Shown: positions 15,023 to 23,557 of the stretch, piece by piece
How the letters are laid out: every line of letters begins with the position of its first letter
Position numbering within the stretch: the first letter of the stretch is position 1
Source: Pseudomonadota bacterium
Lineage (GTDB): Bacteria > Pseudomonadota > Gammaproteobacteria > Berkiellales > Berkiellaceae
Assembly: GCA_018242045.1 (NCBI GenBank)
Contig: JAFECR010000007.1
Span: forward strand, 1-60,580
DNA length: 60,580 nucleotides
Direction: 5' to 3'
Position numbers and translations under genes: made by a program
Notes under the pieces: generated by a model
Databases searched by the model: none
Told to the model about the DNA's origin: nothing
The model's input: the letters and a program-made list of their open reading frames with translations, nothing else

Positions 15023-16017
15023 GATAAAACCGTCAGCGGAATTTTTTTAGGTTGGGGTGTTTCTTTTAATTCAACAAATTTTAAGCCTAATAAGCTAAAT
15101 AATTCCTTATCTTGATTTTCTTCAACATTAGGTGTCACCAGGAGTTTCTTGCTTGCAAAGTGAACAGAATTAGCGCCAGCAAAAAAGCATAGGGTTTGCA
15201 TCATGTTAGACATTTGCACCCTACCACCCGAAAGACGCACATAAGATTTGGGCATCATAATCCGGGCCAGTGCAACACAACGAATAAAAGCAAAATCATC
15301 TATGGGAGCGGCATTTTCTAATGGCGTACCTTGAATACGTACTAATTGATTTAAAGGCACGCTTTGGGGGTGTTCAGGTTGGTTGGCCAGCGTTAATAAT
15401 AAGTCGATGCGATCTTGCTCTGTTTCACCTAAGCCGTAAATGCCACCACTGCAGACATTGATGCCAGCTTCGCGCACGTGGTGCAAGGTTTTGAGTCTGG
15501 TATCGTAAGTGCGCGTTGTTGTGACCTTGGCAAAGTGATTGGCTGAAGATTCCAAATTATGATTGTAAAAATCCAAACCGGCAGCTTTTAAAGCATCGGC
15601 TTGTTCTTGGTTTAATTGACCAACAGTAATGCAAGCCTCTAAATCTAAGGATTTAATCGCCTTCACCATTTCAATGACTTTGGCTAAATTGCGCGCAGTG
15701 GGTTGTCGCCAAGAAGCGGCAAGACAGTATCTTGATGCGCCGGCTGCTTTGGCTTGTGTTGCTCCTTGAATAACCGCCTCTAAATCTAATAAGGGCTGAC
15801 TTTCGACACCGTGATGCACACTTTGACCGCACCAACCACAATCTTCAGGGCAGCCACCGATTTTAATATTTTGTAAGGTGGAAAGTTGTACTGTATTGGC
15901 AGGAAAACAAGCCCGATGGATAGTTTGTGCTTGCCAGAGCAATTCCAAAAAAGGGGTATCATAAAGTGTTTTGGCTTCTTCATAGGTCCAATTATGACGA
16001 ATTACAACATTTTGCAT
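15019..16017 (-). CDS. bioB: Biotin synthase
   Basis: The 332-residue radical-SAM enzyme has the cluster motif C56-x3-C60-x2-C63 (GGCPEDCGWCGQ). It also has the conserved YNHNLE, CSGGIYGLGE and VRLSGGR segments of biotin synthase. It inserts sulfur into dethiobiotin. It is the first gene of the bioB-bioC pair and is divergent from comF, with about 84 bp between them holding the promoters. I do not see a BirA operator palindrome there. Confidence 0.95.
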   Translation of the reverse strand: MQNVVIRHNWTYEEAKTLYDTPFLELLWQAQTIHRACFPANTVQLSTLQNIKIGGCPEDCGWCGQSVHHGVESQPLLDLEAVIQGATQAKAAGASRYCLAASWRQPTARNLAKVIEMVKAIKSLDLEACITVGQLNQEQADALKAAGLDFYNHNLESSANHFAKVTTTRTYDTRLKTLHHVREAGINVCSGGIYGLGETEQDRIDLLLTLANQPEHPQSVPLNQLVRIQGTPLENAAPIDDFAFIRCVALARIMMPKSYVRLSGGRVQMSNMMQTLCFFAGANSVHFASKKLLVTPNVEENQDKELFSLLGLKFVELKETPQPKKIPLTVLS

Positions 16018-16101
16018 ATGACATTCCTTGCACGTTGATGCGCAGCGTTTGTTTTATAATCTGAGCCCATCATAGGGTTATCCATAGTAGAAACAAGGTT
16101 G

Positions 16102-16827
16102 ATGAAACAGATAGTAAACAAGTGGTTAAAAATTGTACAATATTTTCTTGGCTTTTGCTTTTCTTTACCTTGCTTTTGTGAGTTATGCCTACAGCCCAGC
16201 AGACGCGATTTTGCCTTATGCCAAAGCTGCGAAAGCACATTACCTTGGTTGGGTGAAAGTTGTCAGCGCTGTGCAATCAAGATGACAAACTCAAATAAGT
16301 TGTGCGCTCAATGCTTAAACTTTCCACCACCGTTTGAACGTTTAACCGCTTTATTTAATTATGCCTGGCCAGTCAGTGGTTTTATTGCGCATTTAAAATA
16401 CGCCGGTAAATTACATTTTGCCAAAATGCTGGGAAGTTTAATGGCCAAACATTTGTCATGCCAATACCCGATTGATTGTGTTATTGCCATGCCGCTTCAT
16501 CCCAAAAAACAACGTCAAAGAGGCTTTAATCAGACCATTGAAATAGCAAAATGGATTGCCAAAATGCAAAAGCGGCCGCTGAATAATTGGCATTGTACTA
16601 AAATAACGGACACACAAGCGCAAGCCAAACTTTCAGCCGCTGATCGTGGCAAAAATCTGTCAGCGAAGGCTTTTTATATTTCTCCCAATTTTGTCGCTAA
16701 ACATGTTTTGGTGATTGAAGATGTTGTGACAACAGGTGCAACTATCCATGCTTTTGCAACAGCACTCAAAAATCATGGTGTGAGCACAGTGGAAGTTTGG
16801 TGCGTTTGTAGAACCAGCTTAGTTTAG
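16102..16827 (+). CDS. comF: ComF-family protein
   Basis: The product is about 241 residues. Zinc-binding cysteine pairs lie in the N-terminus (CELCLQPS, ALCQSC, CQRCAIK, CAQCL), and the C-terminal half is a phosphoribosyltransferase-like domain. It has HPKKQRQRGFNQ and the PRPP loop VLVIEDVVTTGATI. ComF proteins are linked to DNA uptake and transformation; the biochemical role is not fixed. ATG at 16102 after ACAAGG is preferred to the in-frame TTG at 16099. It is divergent from bioB, as in many gammaproteobacteria. Confidence 0.9.
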   Translation: MKQIVNKWLKIVQYFLGFCFSLPCFCELCLQPSRRDFALCQSCESTLPWLGESCQRCAIKMTNSNKLCAQCLNFPPPFERLTALFNYAWPVSGFIAHLKYAGKLHFAKMLGSLMAKHLSCQYPIDCVIAMPLHPKKQRQRGFNQTIEIAKWIAKMQKRPLNNWHCTKITDTQAQAKLSAADRGKNLSAKAFYISPNFVAKHVLVIEDVVTTGATIHAFATALKNHGVSTVEVWCVCRTSLV

Positions 16828-16971
16828 ATCCTGTATCACTTTGGTTAATTTCTTAGTTGAATAGCACGATTAAAAATACCTCTTGAAAGTTTTTTTGTCT
16901 GATATATCAAGAATTTTGATAGCGTTATTTATCTTTTTAACTACATTTTATTGTGCAGCACCAAAATATGT

Positions 16972-17022
16972 GTTATCTTTCATCCAAACTGCTGATCTAC
17001 ATTTGATATTAAGGTCTGAAAC
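16972..17022 (+). promoter_or_regulatory. Conserved upstream block of F-box/LRR copy 1
   Basis: The 51 bases before the start (GTTATCTTTCATCCAAACTG...GATATTAAGG) differ by only a few bases from 18522-18572 and 20284-20334. AAGG supplies the ribosome site. The bases further upstream are unrelated, so the conserved block ends near 16972. Confidence 0.55.
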
Positions 17023-18408
17023 ATGAGATTTTTCCTTCAGAGCGCATTTTTGAGCGCTATTCAAAACATTTACAAAGCAATTAAAAATCTGATTAATCGG
17101 TTTACTCAAGCTCCATCTCAACCCTCCGTATCGGATGCTGTTCAAGATCAAACCCCAGCAAAAAAAAAGATTGTGCATAAATCTACTTCTAACGAAACGT
17201 CAGCGCTTGAGAAGACAACAGCAGACCGTTTAGCTTCTTTGCCGCGTCGTCTGAGTCCTTTTGATTTATCAGATTTAACCACGCGTATTTTTCAACACAT
17301 GCCTTTAGAAGAGAATCGTTGGTTGCGAACAGTGAGTAAATCTTTTCTTTCGGCATGGGAATATGCCGCAAAATTACACCTTTTTCACCCACCTGCTATT
17401 CCAAGTTTAGGCATAGACAATGGCATAACCTTGTACGATAAACAAAAAGAAGAAATAGATTATTTAATGGAAAATAAGGAAGCTATTCTTGAATGGGACG
17501 ACGTTCCTGAAATAAGAGCGGCTTTTAATAAGCTAGCGGCTTTTAAAGAAAACCAAGCTCCTATCGCCTTCTATGCCAGAGAAACACACTTAAATACCAT
17601 CAATGAATTCATTATTAGAGGAAGTATAGCCGCTGCTCAAGATGAGCCTGATCAGTCTCATGTTTTGGATTGTGACGATTGCCATTTAACTCGCTTTCCT
17701 GAAAGGGTTTTAAAAGACAAGGCGCTTGAAGGCTTTTGGGCCGAATTAACTATGTTGAGTCTTGATAACAACCGGCTTCATATCTTACCTGATGCCATCG
17801 GGCTGTTGAATGCACTTCAAAAACTTCATGTTAGCGGCAACAATCTCTCTATTTTGCCTAGTACTATCGGGCAATTAAGTAATCTTGTAGAATTAAAGGT
17901 TTGTACAAACAAGCTAGAGGTTTTGCCTGATACTATTGGAAAATTGAGCTCGCTTGAAATTCTGGAAGTTTCCAGTAATAGCCTCAGTTGTTTGCCAGAG
18001 ACTATTGGAGATTTAACTGCGCTTATAGATCTTTTCGCTGACTTGAATCCTCTGCACATTTTACCTGATACCATCGGTAAATTGAATAAACTTCAAATAC
18101 TTGATGTTAGTTGTACCTACCTCCATGTTTTGCCTAATACGATTGGGCAATTGAAAATGCTTAAGTATTTAAGAGTTAATAGCAGCAAACTTATTGCGTT
18201 ACCAGATACCATCATAGAATGCGCTGCGCTTGAGCAACTTAGTGTAGTTCAAAACTATTTATGCAATCTACCTGCTCAATTGAGAGAAGATATCCTTGTT
18301 GATTCTTCCGAGAAAAAAGTAAATAGAAAAGCTTGCTTAGCCGATCAAAAGCCTCTTGAAGACAACACGATAATAATTAATTTGGCTGCGGGTCAAAGAT
18401 TAAAATAA
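17023..18408 (+). CDS. F-box/leucine-rich-repeat protein, putative effector (copy 1)
   Basis: The 461-residue protein has a hydrophobic/amphipathic N-terminus (MRFFLQSAFLSAIQNIYKAI), an S/T/E-rich stretch, and an F-box-like segment at 76-118 (RRLSPFDLSDLTTRIFQHM, then LRTVSKSF). A conserved ~90-residue middle domain follows (LYDKQKEEIDYLMENKEAIL, FYARETHLNTINEFIIR). The C-terminal half holds seven full 23-residue leucine-rich repeats of the type LPDTIGKLSSLEILEVSSNSL, after a degenerate first repeat. The protein could bridge host SKP1 to a target and steer ubiquitination; this is inferred from the domains. It is the first of three tandem copies. An AAG-repeat insertion (PAKKKIVHK) near residue 46 is unique to this copy. 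Confidence 0.82.
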   Translation: MRFFLQSAFLSAIQNIYKAIKNLINRFTQAPSQPSVSDAVQDQTPAKKKIVHKSTSNETSALEKTTADRLASLPRRLSPFDLSDLTTRIFQHMPLEENRWLRTVSKSFLSAWEYAAKLHLFHPPAIPSLGIDNGITLYDKQKEEIDYLMENKEAILEWDDVPEIRAAFNKLAAFKENQAPIAFYARETHLNTINEFIIRGSIAAAQDEPDQSHVLDCDDCHLTRFPERVLKDKALEGFWAELTMLSLDNNRLHILPDAIGLLNALQKLHVSGNNLSILPSTIGQLSNLVELKVCTNKLEVLPDTIGKLSSLEILEVSSNSLSCLPETIGDLTALIDLFADLNPLHILPDTIGKLNKLQILDVSCTYLHVLPNTIGQLKMLKYLRVNSSKLIALPDTIIECAALEQLSVVQNYLCNLPAQLREDILVDSSEKKVNRKACLADQKPLEDNTIIINLAAGQRLK

Positions 18409-18521
18409 TTTTTGACTAATGTGAGTTGTGCTTGCGAGTCAGGATTGTCCTTTTTTAAGCATCATTTAGGAAAACCACTGCATCCTGTCCTCGCATTAGA
18501 TAACATCCAGTAAGTAGTTGG
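18409..18521 (-). pseudogene. rsmJ: rsmJ remnants between F-box/LRR copies 1 and 2
   Basis: Directly after the copy-1 stop, GAGTTGTGCTTGCGAGTCAGG matches the last codons of rsmJ (21583-21603). Farther on, 18488-18521 (TAGATAACATCCAGTAAGTAGTT) matches the middle of rsmJ at about 21834-21857. The segment is a collapsed rsmJ copy with the inside deleted. Confidence 0.65.
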
Positions 18522-18572
18522 GTTATCTTTCATCCAAACTTCTGATCTACATTTGATATTAAGGTATGAAAC
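18522..18572 (+). promoter_or_regulatory. Conserved upstream block of F-box/LRR copy 2
   Basis: The 51 bases are nearly identical to 16972-17022. On its left it joins the rsmJ remnant directly, which marks the duplication junction near 18521. Confidence 0.55.
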
Positions 18573-20036
18573 ATGAGATTTTTCCTTCAAAGCGCATTTT
18601 TGAGCGCTATTCAAAACATTTACAAAGCAATTAAAAATTTTGTTAATAAGTTTAAGACCTCTTCTAGTGTTCCATCTCAACCCCCCGTATCGGATGCTGT
18701 TAAAGATCAAACCTCAGCAACATCTACTTCTAACGAAACGTCAGCGCTTGAGAAAACAACCGCAGACCGTTTAGCTTCTTCGCCGCACCGTTTGAGTCCT
18801 TTTGATTTATCAGATTTAACCACGCGAATTTTTCAACAAATGCCTTTAGAAGAGAATCGTTGGTTGCGAACAGTGAGTAAATCTTTTCTTTTGGCATGGG
18901 AACATGCCGCAAAATTACACCTTTTTCACCCACGTGCTATTCCAAGTTTAGGCATAGACAATGGCATAACCTTGTACGATAAACAAAAAGAAGAAATAGA
19001 TCATTTAATGAGAAATCAGCAAGTTATTGCTGTTATTTCAACTTTAAGCATAGACAATGACACCTTGTATGATAAACAAAAAAAAGAGATAGATTATTTA
19101 ATTGAAAATCAGGAAGCTATTCTTGAACGCGACGATGTTGATGAAATAAGAGCGGCTTTTGATAAGCTAGCGACCTTTAAAGAAAACAAAGATCCTATCG
19201 CCTTCTATGCCAGAGAAACACATTTAAATACCATCAATGAATTTATTATTAGAGCAAATATAGCTGTTGCTCAAGATGATCCTGAGGATGCTGAACGTTT
19301 GAATTGTGCAGATAGCCGCTTAACTCGCTTTCCTGAAAGCGTTTTAAAAGACAAAGCACTTGAAGGCTTTTGGAGAGGATTAACTGTATTGAACCTTAAT
19401 AACAACCAGCTCCATGCTTTGCCTGATGCTATCGGGATGTTGAGTGCGCTTAAAGTGCTTTATGTTGACAACAACAAGCTCTCTGTTTTGCCTAGTACTA
19501 TCGGGGAATTGAGTGCGCTTGAAGTATTATGTGTTTTTCTAAACGGGCTAAAGGCTTTGCCTGATACCATTGGAAAATTGAGCTCGCTTAAAACACTAAA
19601 TGTTTCCAATAATAGACTCAGTGTTTTGCCTGATACTATTGGAGATTTAACTCTACTTATAAATCTTTACGCTCGCAGCAATCCTTTGAGCGCTTTACCC
19701 AATACCATCGGCAAATTGAATGCGCTTGAAGAGCTTCATGTTAATTGTGCCGAGCTTGATGCTTTGCCTGATACTATTGGGCAATTGAAAAAGCTTAAAC
19801 ATTTAAGAGTTCAGTTCAACAAGCTTACTGTGCTACCAGATACTATCATAGAATGCGCTGCGCTTGAGGAACTTAATGTAGTTCAAAACCATTTATGCAA
19901 TATACCGGATCAATTAAGAGAAGATATCTTTGTTGATATGTTCGACAACAGGATAAATAAAAAAGCATGCTTAAAACAGCAAAAAACTAATGGGGATACG
20001 GCAAAATTAGCCTCGCGACCAAAGGTCAAAAATTAA
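18573..20036 (+). CDS. F-box/leucine-rich-repeat protein, putative effector (copy 2)
   Basis: The 487-residue protein is the longest of the four. The F-box-like segment is at about 74-113 (HRLSPFDLSDLTTRIFQQM). The middle domain contains an internal duplication: the ~33-residue block with SLGIDNGITLYDKQKEEIDHLM is repeated as TLSIDNDTLYDKQKKEIDYLI. Seven full leucine-rich repeats follow, with many changes at the exposed x positions relative to copy 1, then the shared tail (REDIFVDMFDNRINKKACL). The inferred role is as for copy 1. Variation is concentrated in LRR surface positions, which suits divergence in target binding. Confidence 0.82.
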   Translation: MRFFLQSAFLSAIQNIYKAIKNFVNKFKTSSSVPSQPPVSDAVKDQTSATSTSNETSALEKTTADRLASSPHRLSPFDLSDLTTRIFQQMPLEENRWLRTVSKSFLLAWEHAAKLHLFHPRAIPSLGIDNGITLYDKQKEEIDHLMRNQQVIAVISTLSIDNDTLYDKQKKEIDYLIENQEAILERDDVDEIRAAFDKLATFKENKDPIAFYARETHLNTINEFIIRANIAVAQDDPEDAERLNCADSRLTRFPESVLKDKALEGFWRGLTVLNLNNNQLHALPDAIGMLSALKVLYVDNNKLSVLPSTIGELSALEVLCVFLNGLKALPDTIGKLSSLKTLNVSNNRLSVLPDTIGDLTLLINLYARSNPLSALPNTIGKLNALEELHVNCAELDALPDTIGQLKKLKHLRVQFNKLTVLPDTIIECAALEELNVVQNHLCNIPDQLREDIFVDMFDNRINKKACLKQQKTNGDTAKLASRPKVKN

Positions 20037-20042
20037 AATAAT

Positions 20043-20205
20043 TTTTGACTAAAGCAAGTTGTGCTTGCGAATCAGGATTGCGTATGAAACGGTGACTGTG
20101 CGCTTTAAGGCTCATGGTTGGCGTTGAATACATACGTCATCATTTAAGGGCCGCTTTACCACCACTTTTTTTGAGCGCGTGTTAAAGCAATGGCCATCAG
20201 TTTTC
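20043..20205 (-). pseudogene. rsmJ: rsmJ 3'-end remnant between F-box/LRR copies 2 and 3
   Basis: The segment aligns over about 160 bases with the 3' part of rsmJ at 21580-21740. It shares AAAGCAAGTT, GGCTCATGGTTGGCGTTGAATACA, TTTAAGGGCCG and GAGCGCGTG. Similarity stops at the CAGTTTTxC position. It is a truncated second copy carried along when the F-box/LRR gene was duplicated. Confidence 0.8.
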
Positions 20206-20283
20206 CACCTGACATTTCAAGGGTCTCGACAACACAAATTTATTTCATTAGCTAAATGCGTGTTGCCTGGCGCCCAGATGTAT

Positions 20284-20334
20284 GTTATCTTTCATTCAAA
20301 CTGCTGATCTACATTTGATATTAAGGTATGAAGC
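20284..20334 (+). promoter_or_regulatory. Conserved upstream block of F-box/LRR copy 3
   Basis: The 51 bases align with 16972-17022 and 18522-18572. Copy 0 and copy 3 share CATTCAAA and the downstream N-terminal codons, so these two are the closest pair at this end. Confidence 0.55.
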
Positions 20335-21567
20335 ATGAGATTTTTCCTTCAAAACGCATTTTTGAGAGCCGCTCAATATGTTTACAAAGCAATTAAAAAT
20401 TTGATTAATCGGTTTACTCAAGTTCCATCTCAACCACTCGTATCAGTAGCTGTTGGAGATCAAACCTCAGCAACATCTACTTCTAACGAAACATCAGCGC
20501 TTGAGAAAACAACTGCAGACCGTTTAGCTGCTTTGCCGCGTCGTCTGAGTCCTTTTGATTTATCAGATTTAACCACGCGTATTTTTCAACACATGCCTTT
20601 AGCAGAGAATCGTTGGTTGCGAACAGTGAGTAAATCTTTTCTTTTGGCATGGGAACATGCCGCAAGATTGCACCTTTTTCACTCACCCGTTATTTCAATT
20701 TTCAGTATAGACAAAGATATAACCTTGTATGATAAACAAAAAGAAGAAATAGATTATTTAATGGAAAATCAGGAAGCTATTCTTGAACGCAACGACGTTT
20801 CTGAAATAAGAGAGGCTTTTGATAAGCTAGCGACCTTTAAAGAAAACAAAGATTCTATCGCCTTCTATGCCAGAGAAACACATTTAAATACTATCAATGA
20901 ATTCATTATTAGAAGAAATATAGGGCAAAGTATAGGCTTTACTGAAGATGAGCCCGATAATTTGATTTGTGCGGATTGCCGTTTAACTCGCTTTCCTGAA
21001 AGTGTTTTAAAAGACAAGGCGCTTGAAAATTTTTGGAAGGGGCTAACTGAACTGAATCTTAGGAACAACCAGCTTGATGCTTTGCCTGATGCTATCATGA
21101 TGTTGAGTGCACTTGAAGGGCTTTATGTTGGCGACAACAATCTCTCTTTTTTGCCTAATACCATTGGACAATTAAGTAAGCTTGAAAGATTAGATGTTGC
21201 AGGAAACAAGCTAAAGGCTTTGCCTGATACTATAGGAGATTTAACTGCACTTACAGAACTTTTAGCTAATATCAATCTTTTGAGGGTTTTACCTGATACC
21301 ATTGGGCAATTGAAAAAGCTTAAATATTTAAACGTTAAGTTCAACAAGCTTATTGCTTTACCAGATACCATCACACAATGCGATGCGCTTGAGGAACTTT
21401 GTGTAGTTCAAAACCATTTATACAATATACCGGACCAATTAAGAGAAGATATCTTCAATGATATGTTCGATAACAGGATAAATAAAAAAGCATGCTTAAA
21501 ACAGCAAAAACCTAATGGGGACACGGCAAAATTAGATTTCGCGACCAAAGGTCAAAAATTAAAATAA
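20335..21567 (+). CDS. F-box/leucine-rich-repeat protein, putative effector (copy 3)
   Basis: The 410-residue protein has the family order: N-terminal helix (MRFFLQNAFLRAAQYVY), F-box-like segment at about 68-108, middle domain, LRRs. It has only five full 23-residue repeats, two fewer than its paralogues. That is consistent with in-register loss of about 46 codons by recombination between repeats. Its C-terminus (KLDFATKGQKLK) is frameshifted relative to copy 2 (KLASRPKVKN). It lies convergent with rsmJ, only 7 bp from its stop, and is the probable original position of the family. Confidence 0.82.
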   Translation: MRFFLQNAFLRAAQYVYKAIKNLINRFTQVPSQPLVSVAVGDQTSATSTSNETSALEKTTADRLAALPRRLSPFDLSDLTTRIFQHMPLAENRWLRTVSKSFLLAWEHAARLHLFHSPVISIFSIDKDITLYDKQKEEIDYLMENQEAILERNDVSEIREAFDKLATFKENKDSIAFYARETHLNTINEFIIRRNIGQSIGFTEDEPDNLICADCRLTRFPESVLKDKALENFWKGLTELNLRNNQLDALPDAIMMLSALEGLYVGDNNLSFLPNTIGQLSKLERLDVAGNKLKALPDTIGDLTALTELLANINLLRVLPDTIGQLKKLKYLNVKFNKLIALPDTITQCDALEELCVVQNHLYNIPDQLREDIFNDMFDNRINKKACLKQQKPNGDTAKLDFATKGQKLK

Positions 21568-21574
21568 TTTTTAA

Positions 21575-22219
21575 CTAAAGCAAGTTATGCTTGTGAGTCA
21601 GGGTTATGTATATATCAAAGCGGTGACTGCGTGCTTTGAAGCTCATGGTTGGCGTTGAATACAATATGTCACCATTTAAGGGCCGTTTTACCACCACTCT
21701 TTTTTGAGCGCGTGCTAAAGCAATGGCCACCAGTTTTTCAGCATCGCTATCTGTTCCCACAATGTGTTGCAGCATTTGTAGTTCTTTTTTAACTAAGGCG
21801 GTCTTAGTGCGAAGGGGAAACATCGGATCGCAGTAGATAACATCTGGTAAGTAGTTTGGATTGGCTTGAAGGTATTGTATGGCGCAGACAGCAAAAAGGG
21901 CCATTCTGTCAATAATAGGCAAAAGCGTATTATTGAGTTTTGCGCTATTTAAAGCATCCTGCAGTAGGGCTGCAATAACAGGATGACGCTCTGTCATGGT
22001 GACTTTGCAACCCAATGCGGCTAATAAAAAAGCTTCGCGCCCAAGGCCTGCCGTAGCGTCAAGTACTTCAAACGGAATGCCTTTTTTCCAACCAATGGCT
22101 TTAGCAATCAGTTCATTTCGACCTTGCAATTTTTTTAAGCGATAACGCAACTGTCCTTGCTCAAAATCGATTTTAAAACCATCAAGGTTAAGCACCTTGT
22201 CTCCATAGCGTTTCATCAT
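21575..22219 (-). CDS. rsmJ: 16S rRNA m2G1516 methyltransferase, N-terminally shortened
   Basis: The product is 214 residues with the RsmJ signatures LDATAGLGREAFLLA, VTMTERHPVIAALL, VIYCDPMFPLRTKTALVKKE and KRVVVKRP. RsmJ methylates G1516 of 16S rRNA. E. coli RsmJ is about 250 residues. The first ~45 are missing here, and the frame opens right after the iscB stop codon at the end of the IscB element. The SAM-binding core is complete, so the shortened protein might be active or might be decaying. Its 3' end is copied in the F-box/LRR array. Confidence 0.85.
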   Translation of the reverse strand: MMKRYGDKVLNLDGFKIDFEQGQLRYRLKKLQGRNELIAKAIGWKKGIPFEVLDATAGLGREAFLLAALGCKVTMTERHPVIAALLQDALNSAKLNNTLLPIIDRMALFAVCAIQYLQANPNYLPDVIYCDPMFPLRTKTALVKKELQMLQHIVGTDSDAEKLVAIALARAQKRVVVKRPLNGDILYSTPTMSFKARSHRFDIYITLTHKHNLL

Positions 22220-22234
22220 TCTTCGGCGTGGATA

Positions 22235-22254
22235 CTTCCTGCTTTAGCAGGAAG
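22235..22254 (-). repeat. Right-end hairpin of the IscB element
   Basis: CTTCCTGC-TTTA-GCAGGAAG is a perfect 8-bp stem with a 4-base loop. It overlaps the iscB stop codon (22244-22246). The TTTA loop and subterminal position fit the hairpins recognised by IS200/IS605 TnpA. Confidence 0.65.
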
Positions 22255-23557
22255 CGGAAACGCCGCCTCCTAAATTGTAGTTGTAACCATCAGCGCTATG
22301 TAAAGGCTGACAATATTTGTAATGAATGCCCTGCACAACGCCGTTGAGGGTCTTAATATTAAAATTACCCGAAGTGCGCACAGCAAGGCGACCAAAGTAA
22401 TACCCGACTTTCTTACCTTGTGTGACCAAAGCTTGCACTAAATCTCCCGTTTTAAAGCCTTGCACTTGTTTTTGACTTTTACCTTTCGTGCGAGGAAAGC
22501 CGTAACGATCAACTCGGCACATTTGCCTTGAACCTCGACCTGTGGCGATAATACTGACGGGAATGAATTTCTCTGTCAAAGTAACCCTCGCACCTGTTTC
22601 TCCAATACAAGCGGCATCAATCCAATGGTCTTTTGCGTACCCTTGTTGTGAACGATTAAATTTGGTACGAGCGCCGCTCCAACAGGAAAGCGGTAAATCA
22701 AATTGCTTCAGCTTATCCCTGATTGCGTAACGAGTTGCATTCACCGTAGCCGCATCTTTCAGCGGTGCTTGCAATTGATTTAAAATCCGAGCTAATCGTT
22801 TTAGATCTTTTGATAAGAAAGTTTCTAATGAAGCATTTCCTTTTTTAAGATTACATCCTCGGCAAGCGAGCGTAAGATTTGAAACGCGATGAGAGCCCCC
22901 TTTGCTAGTAGGGACGATATGTTCAACTTCTAAAGGTACTTGCTTTGCATCACAATAAGCACAGGCTCTTTGCCATTTTTCCAGAATATATTCCTTTACT
23001 TCGTACCCAAACAAATTTCCTTGTTGATATTCAATACCGCTTATTGCTGGGTTTTGTAATCGTTGAGTATCAAATCTGACTTCTTCAAGAACCAAATTCG
23101 TGATAGGAGAGCAATAGAGGAGTCGTTTGATCCAAGTAATGATATTATCAACGCGAGAACGCAACGAAGGAGCTAGCCATCCCATAGGGCGTTTGCGATT
23201 ATCAAAGCAGGGTGCGCGATAGCGTGTATGACGAGAACGCCGTAAACGGCGAAGCGCCCGACGAGACGCTAAAGCAGCACGGATAGCATCACCTCGATGA
23301 TGAATATGTGCTGCCCACACCACTTTGTTGCTTTTCTTTCCTTGCGTCACTAAGGCAACGCCAGAAGTTTTGCTTCCTGGATCGATTTTGGCTTCTAAGG
23401 ATTGAAGCTCTCCCCCTATCCGATATTTTAAAATAATTGTAAAAGGGAAGCGGCGATAAACAGCGGCCCTTTTTGTTTTTAACAACATTCTTGCCCGAGC
23501 CCCGTGACAGGGCATTAAAGGTTGTTTTTGGCTATCTAAAACGAAAACACGTTGCAT
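22244..23557 (-). CDS. iscB: IscB, RNA-guided DNA nuclease
   Basis: The 437-residue protein has all IscB parts. These are the PLMP domain (P13-L-M-P16), RuvC-I with D59 (KIDPGSKTSG), an arginine-rich bridge helix at ~97-115, and RuvC-II with E158 in LVLEE. The HNH domain follows with C199-x2-C202, EH at 212-213 and C232-x2-C235 (CAYC...VEHIVP...CRGC). RuvC-III has H311 and D314 (DHWIDA), and a C-terminal TAM-interaction region ends the protein. All catalytic residues I can place are present. IscB, the ancestor-like relative of Cas9, uses an omega RNA to nick and cut DNA next to a TAM. In IS elements it is thought to help the element persist at its donor site. The RNA lies directly upstream. 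Confidence 0.95.
   Translation of the reverse strand: MQRVFVLDSQKQPLMPCHGARARMLLKTKRAAVYRRFPFTIILKYRIGGELQSLEAKIDPGSKTSGVALVTQGKKSNKVVWAAHIHHRGDAIRAALASRRALRRLRRSRHTRYRAPCFDNRKRPMGWLAPSLRSRVDNIITWIKRLLYCSPITNLVLEEVRFDTQRLQNPAISGIEYQQGNLFGYEVKEYILEKWQRACAYCDAKQVPLEVEHIVPTSKGGSHRVSNLTLACRGCNLKKGNASLETFLSKDLKRLARILNQLQAPLKDAATVNATRYAIRDKLKQFDLPLSCWSGARTKFNRSQQGYAKDHWIDAACIGETGARVTLTEKFIPVSIIATGRGSRQMCRVDRYGFPRTKGKSQKQVQGFKTGDLVQALVTQGKKVGYYFGRLAVRTSGNFNIKTLNGVVQGIHYKYCQPLHSADGYNYNLGGGVSASC

Noticed and set aside
16018..16101. BirA operator between bioB and comF
   Set aside because: No TTGTAAAC-type inverted repeat is visible.
16990..17022. PmrA-box-like CTTAATAT half-site before the F-box/LRR genes
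   Set aside because: Only one half-site is present on the complement and it overlaps the ribosome site. A tandem PmrA site as in Legionella is not seen.
22542..22730. Open frame antisense to iscB
   Set aside because: It is a shadow of the intact iscB reading frame without its own start signals.
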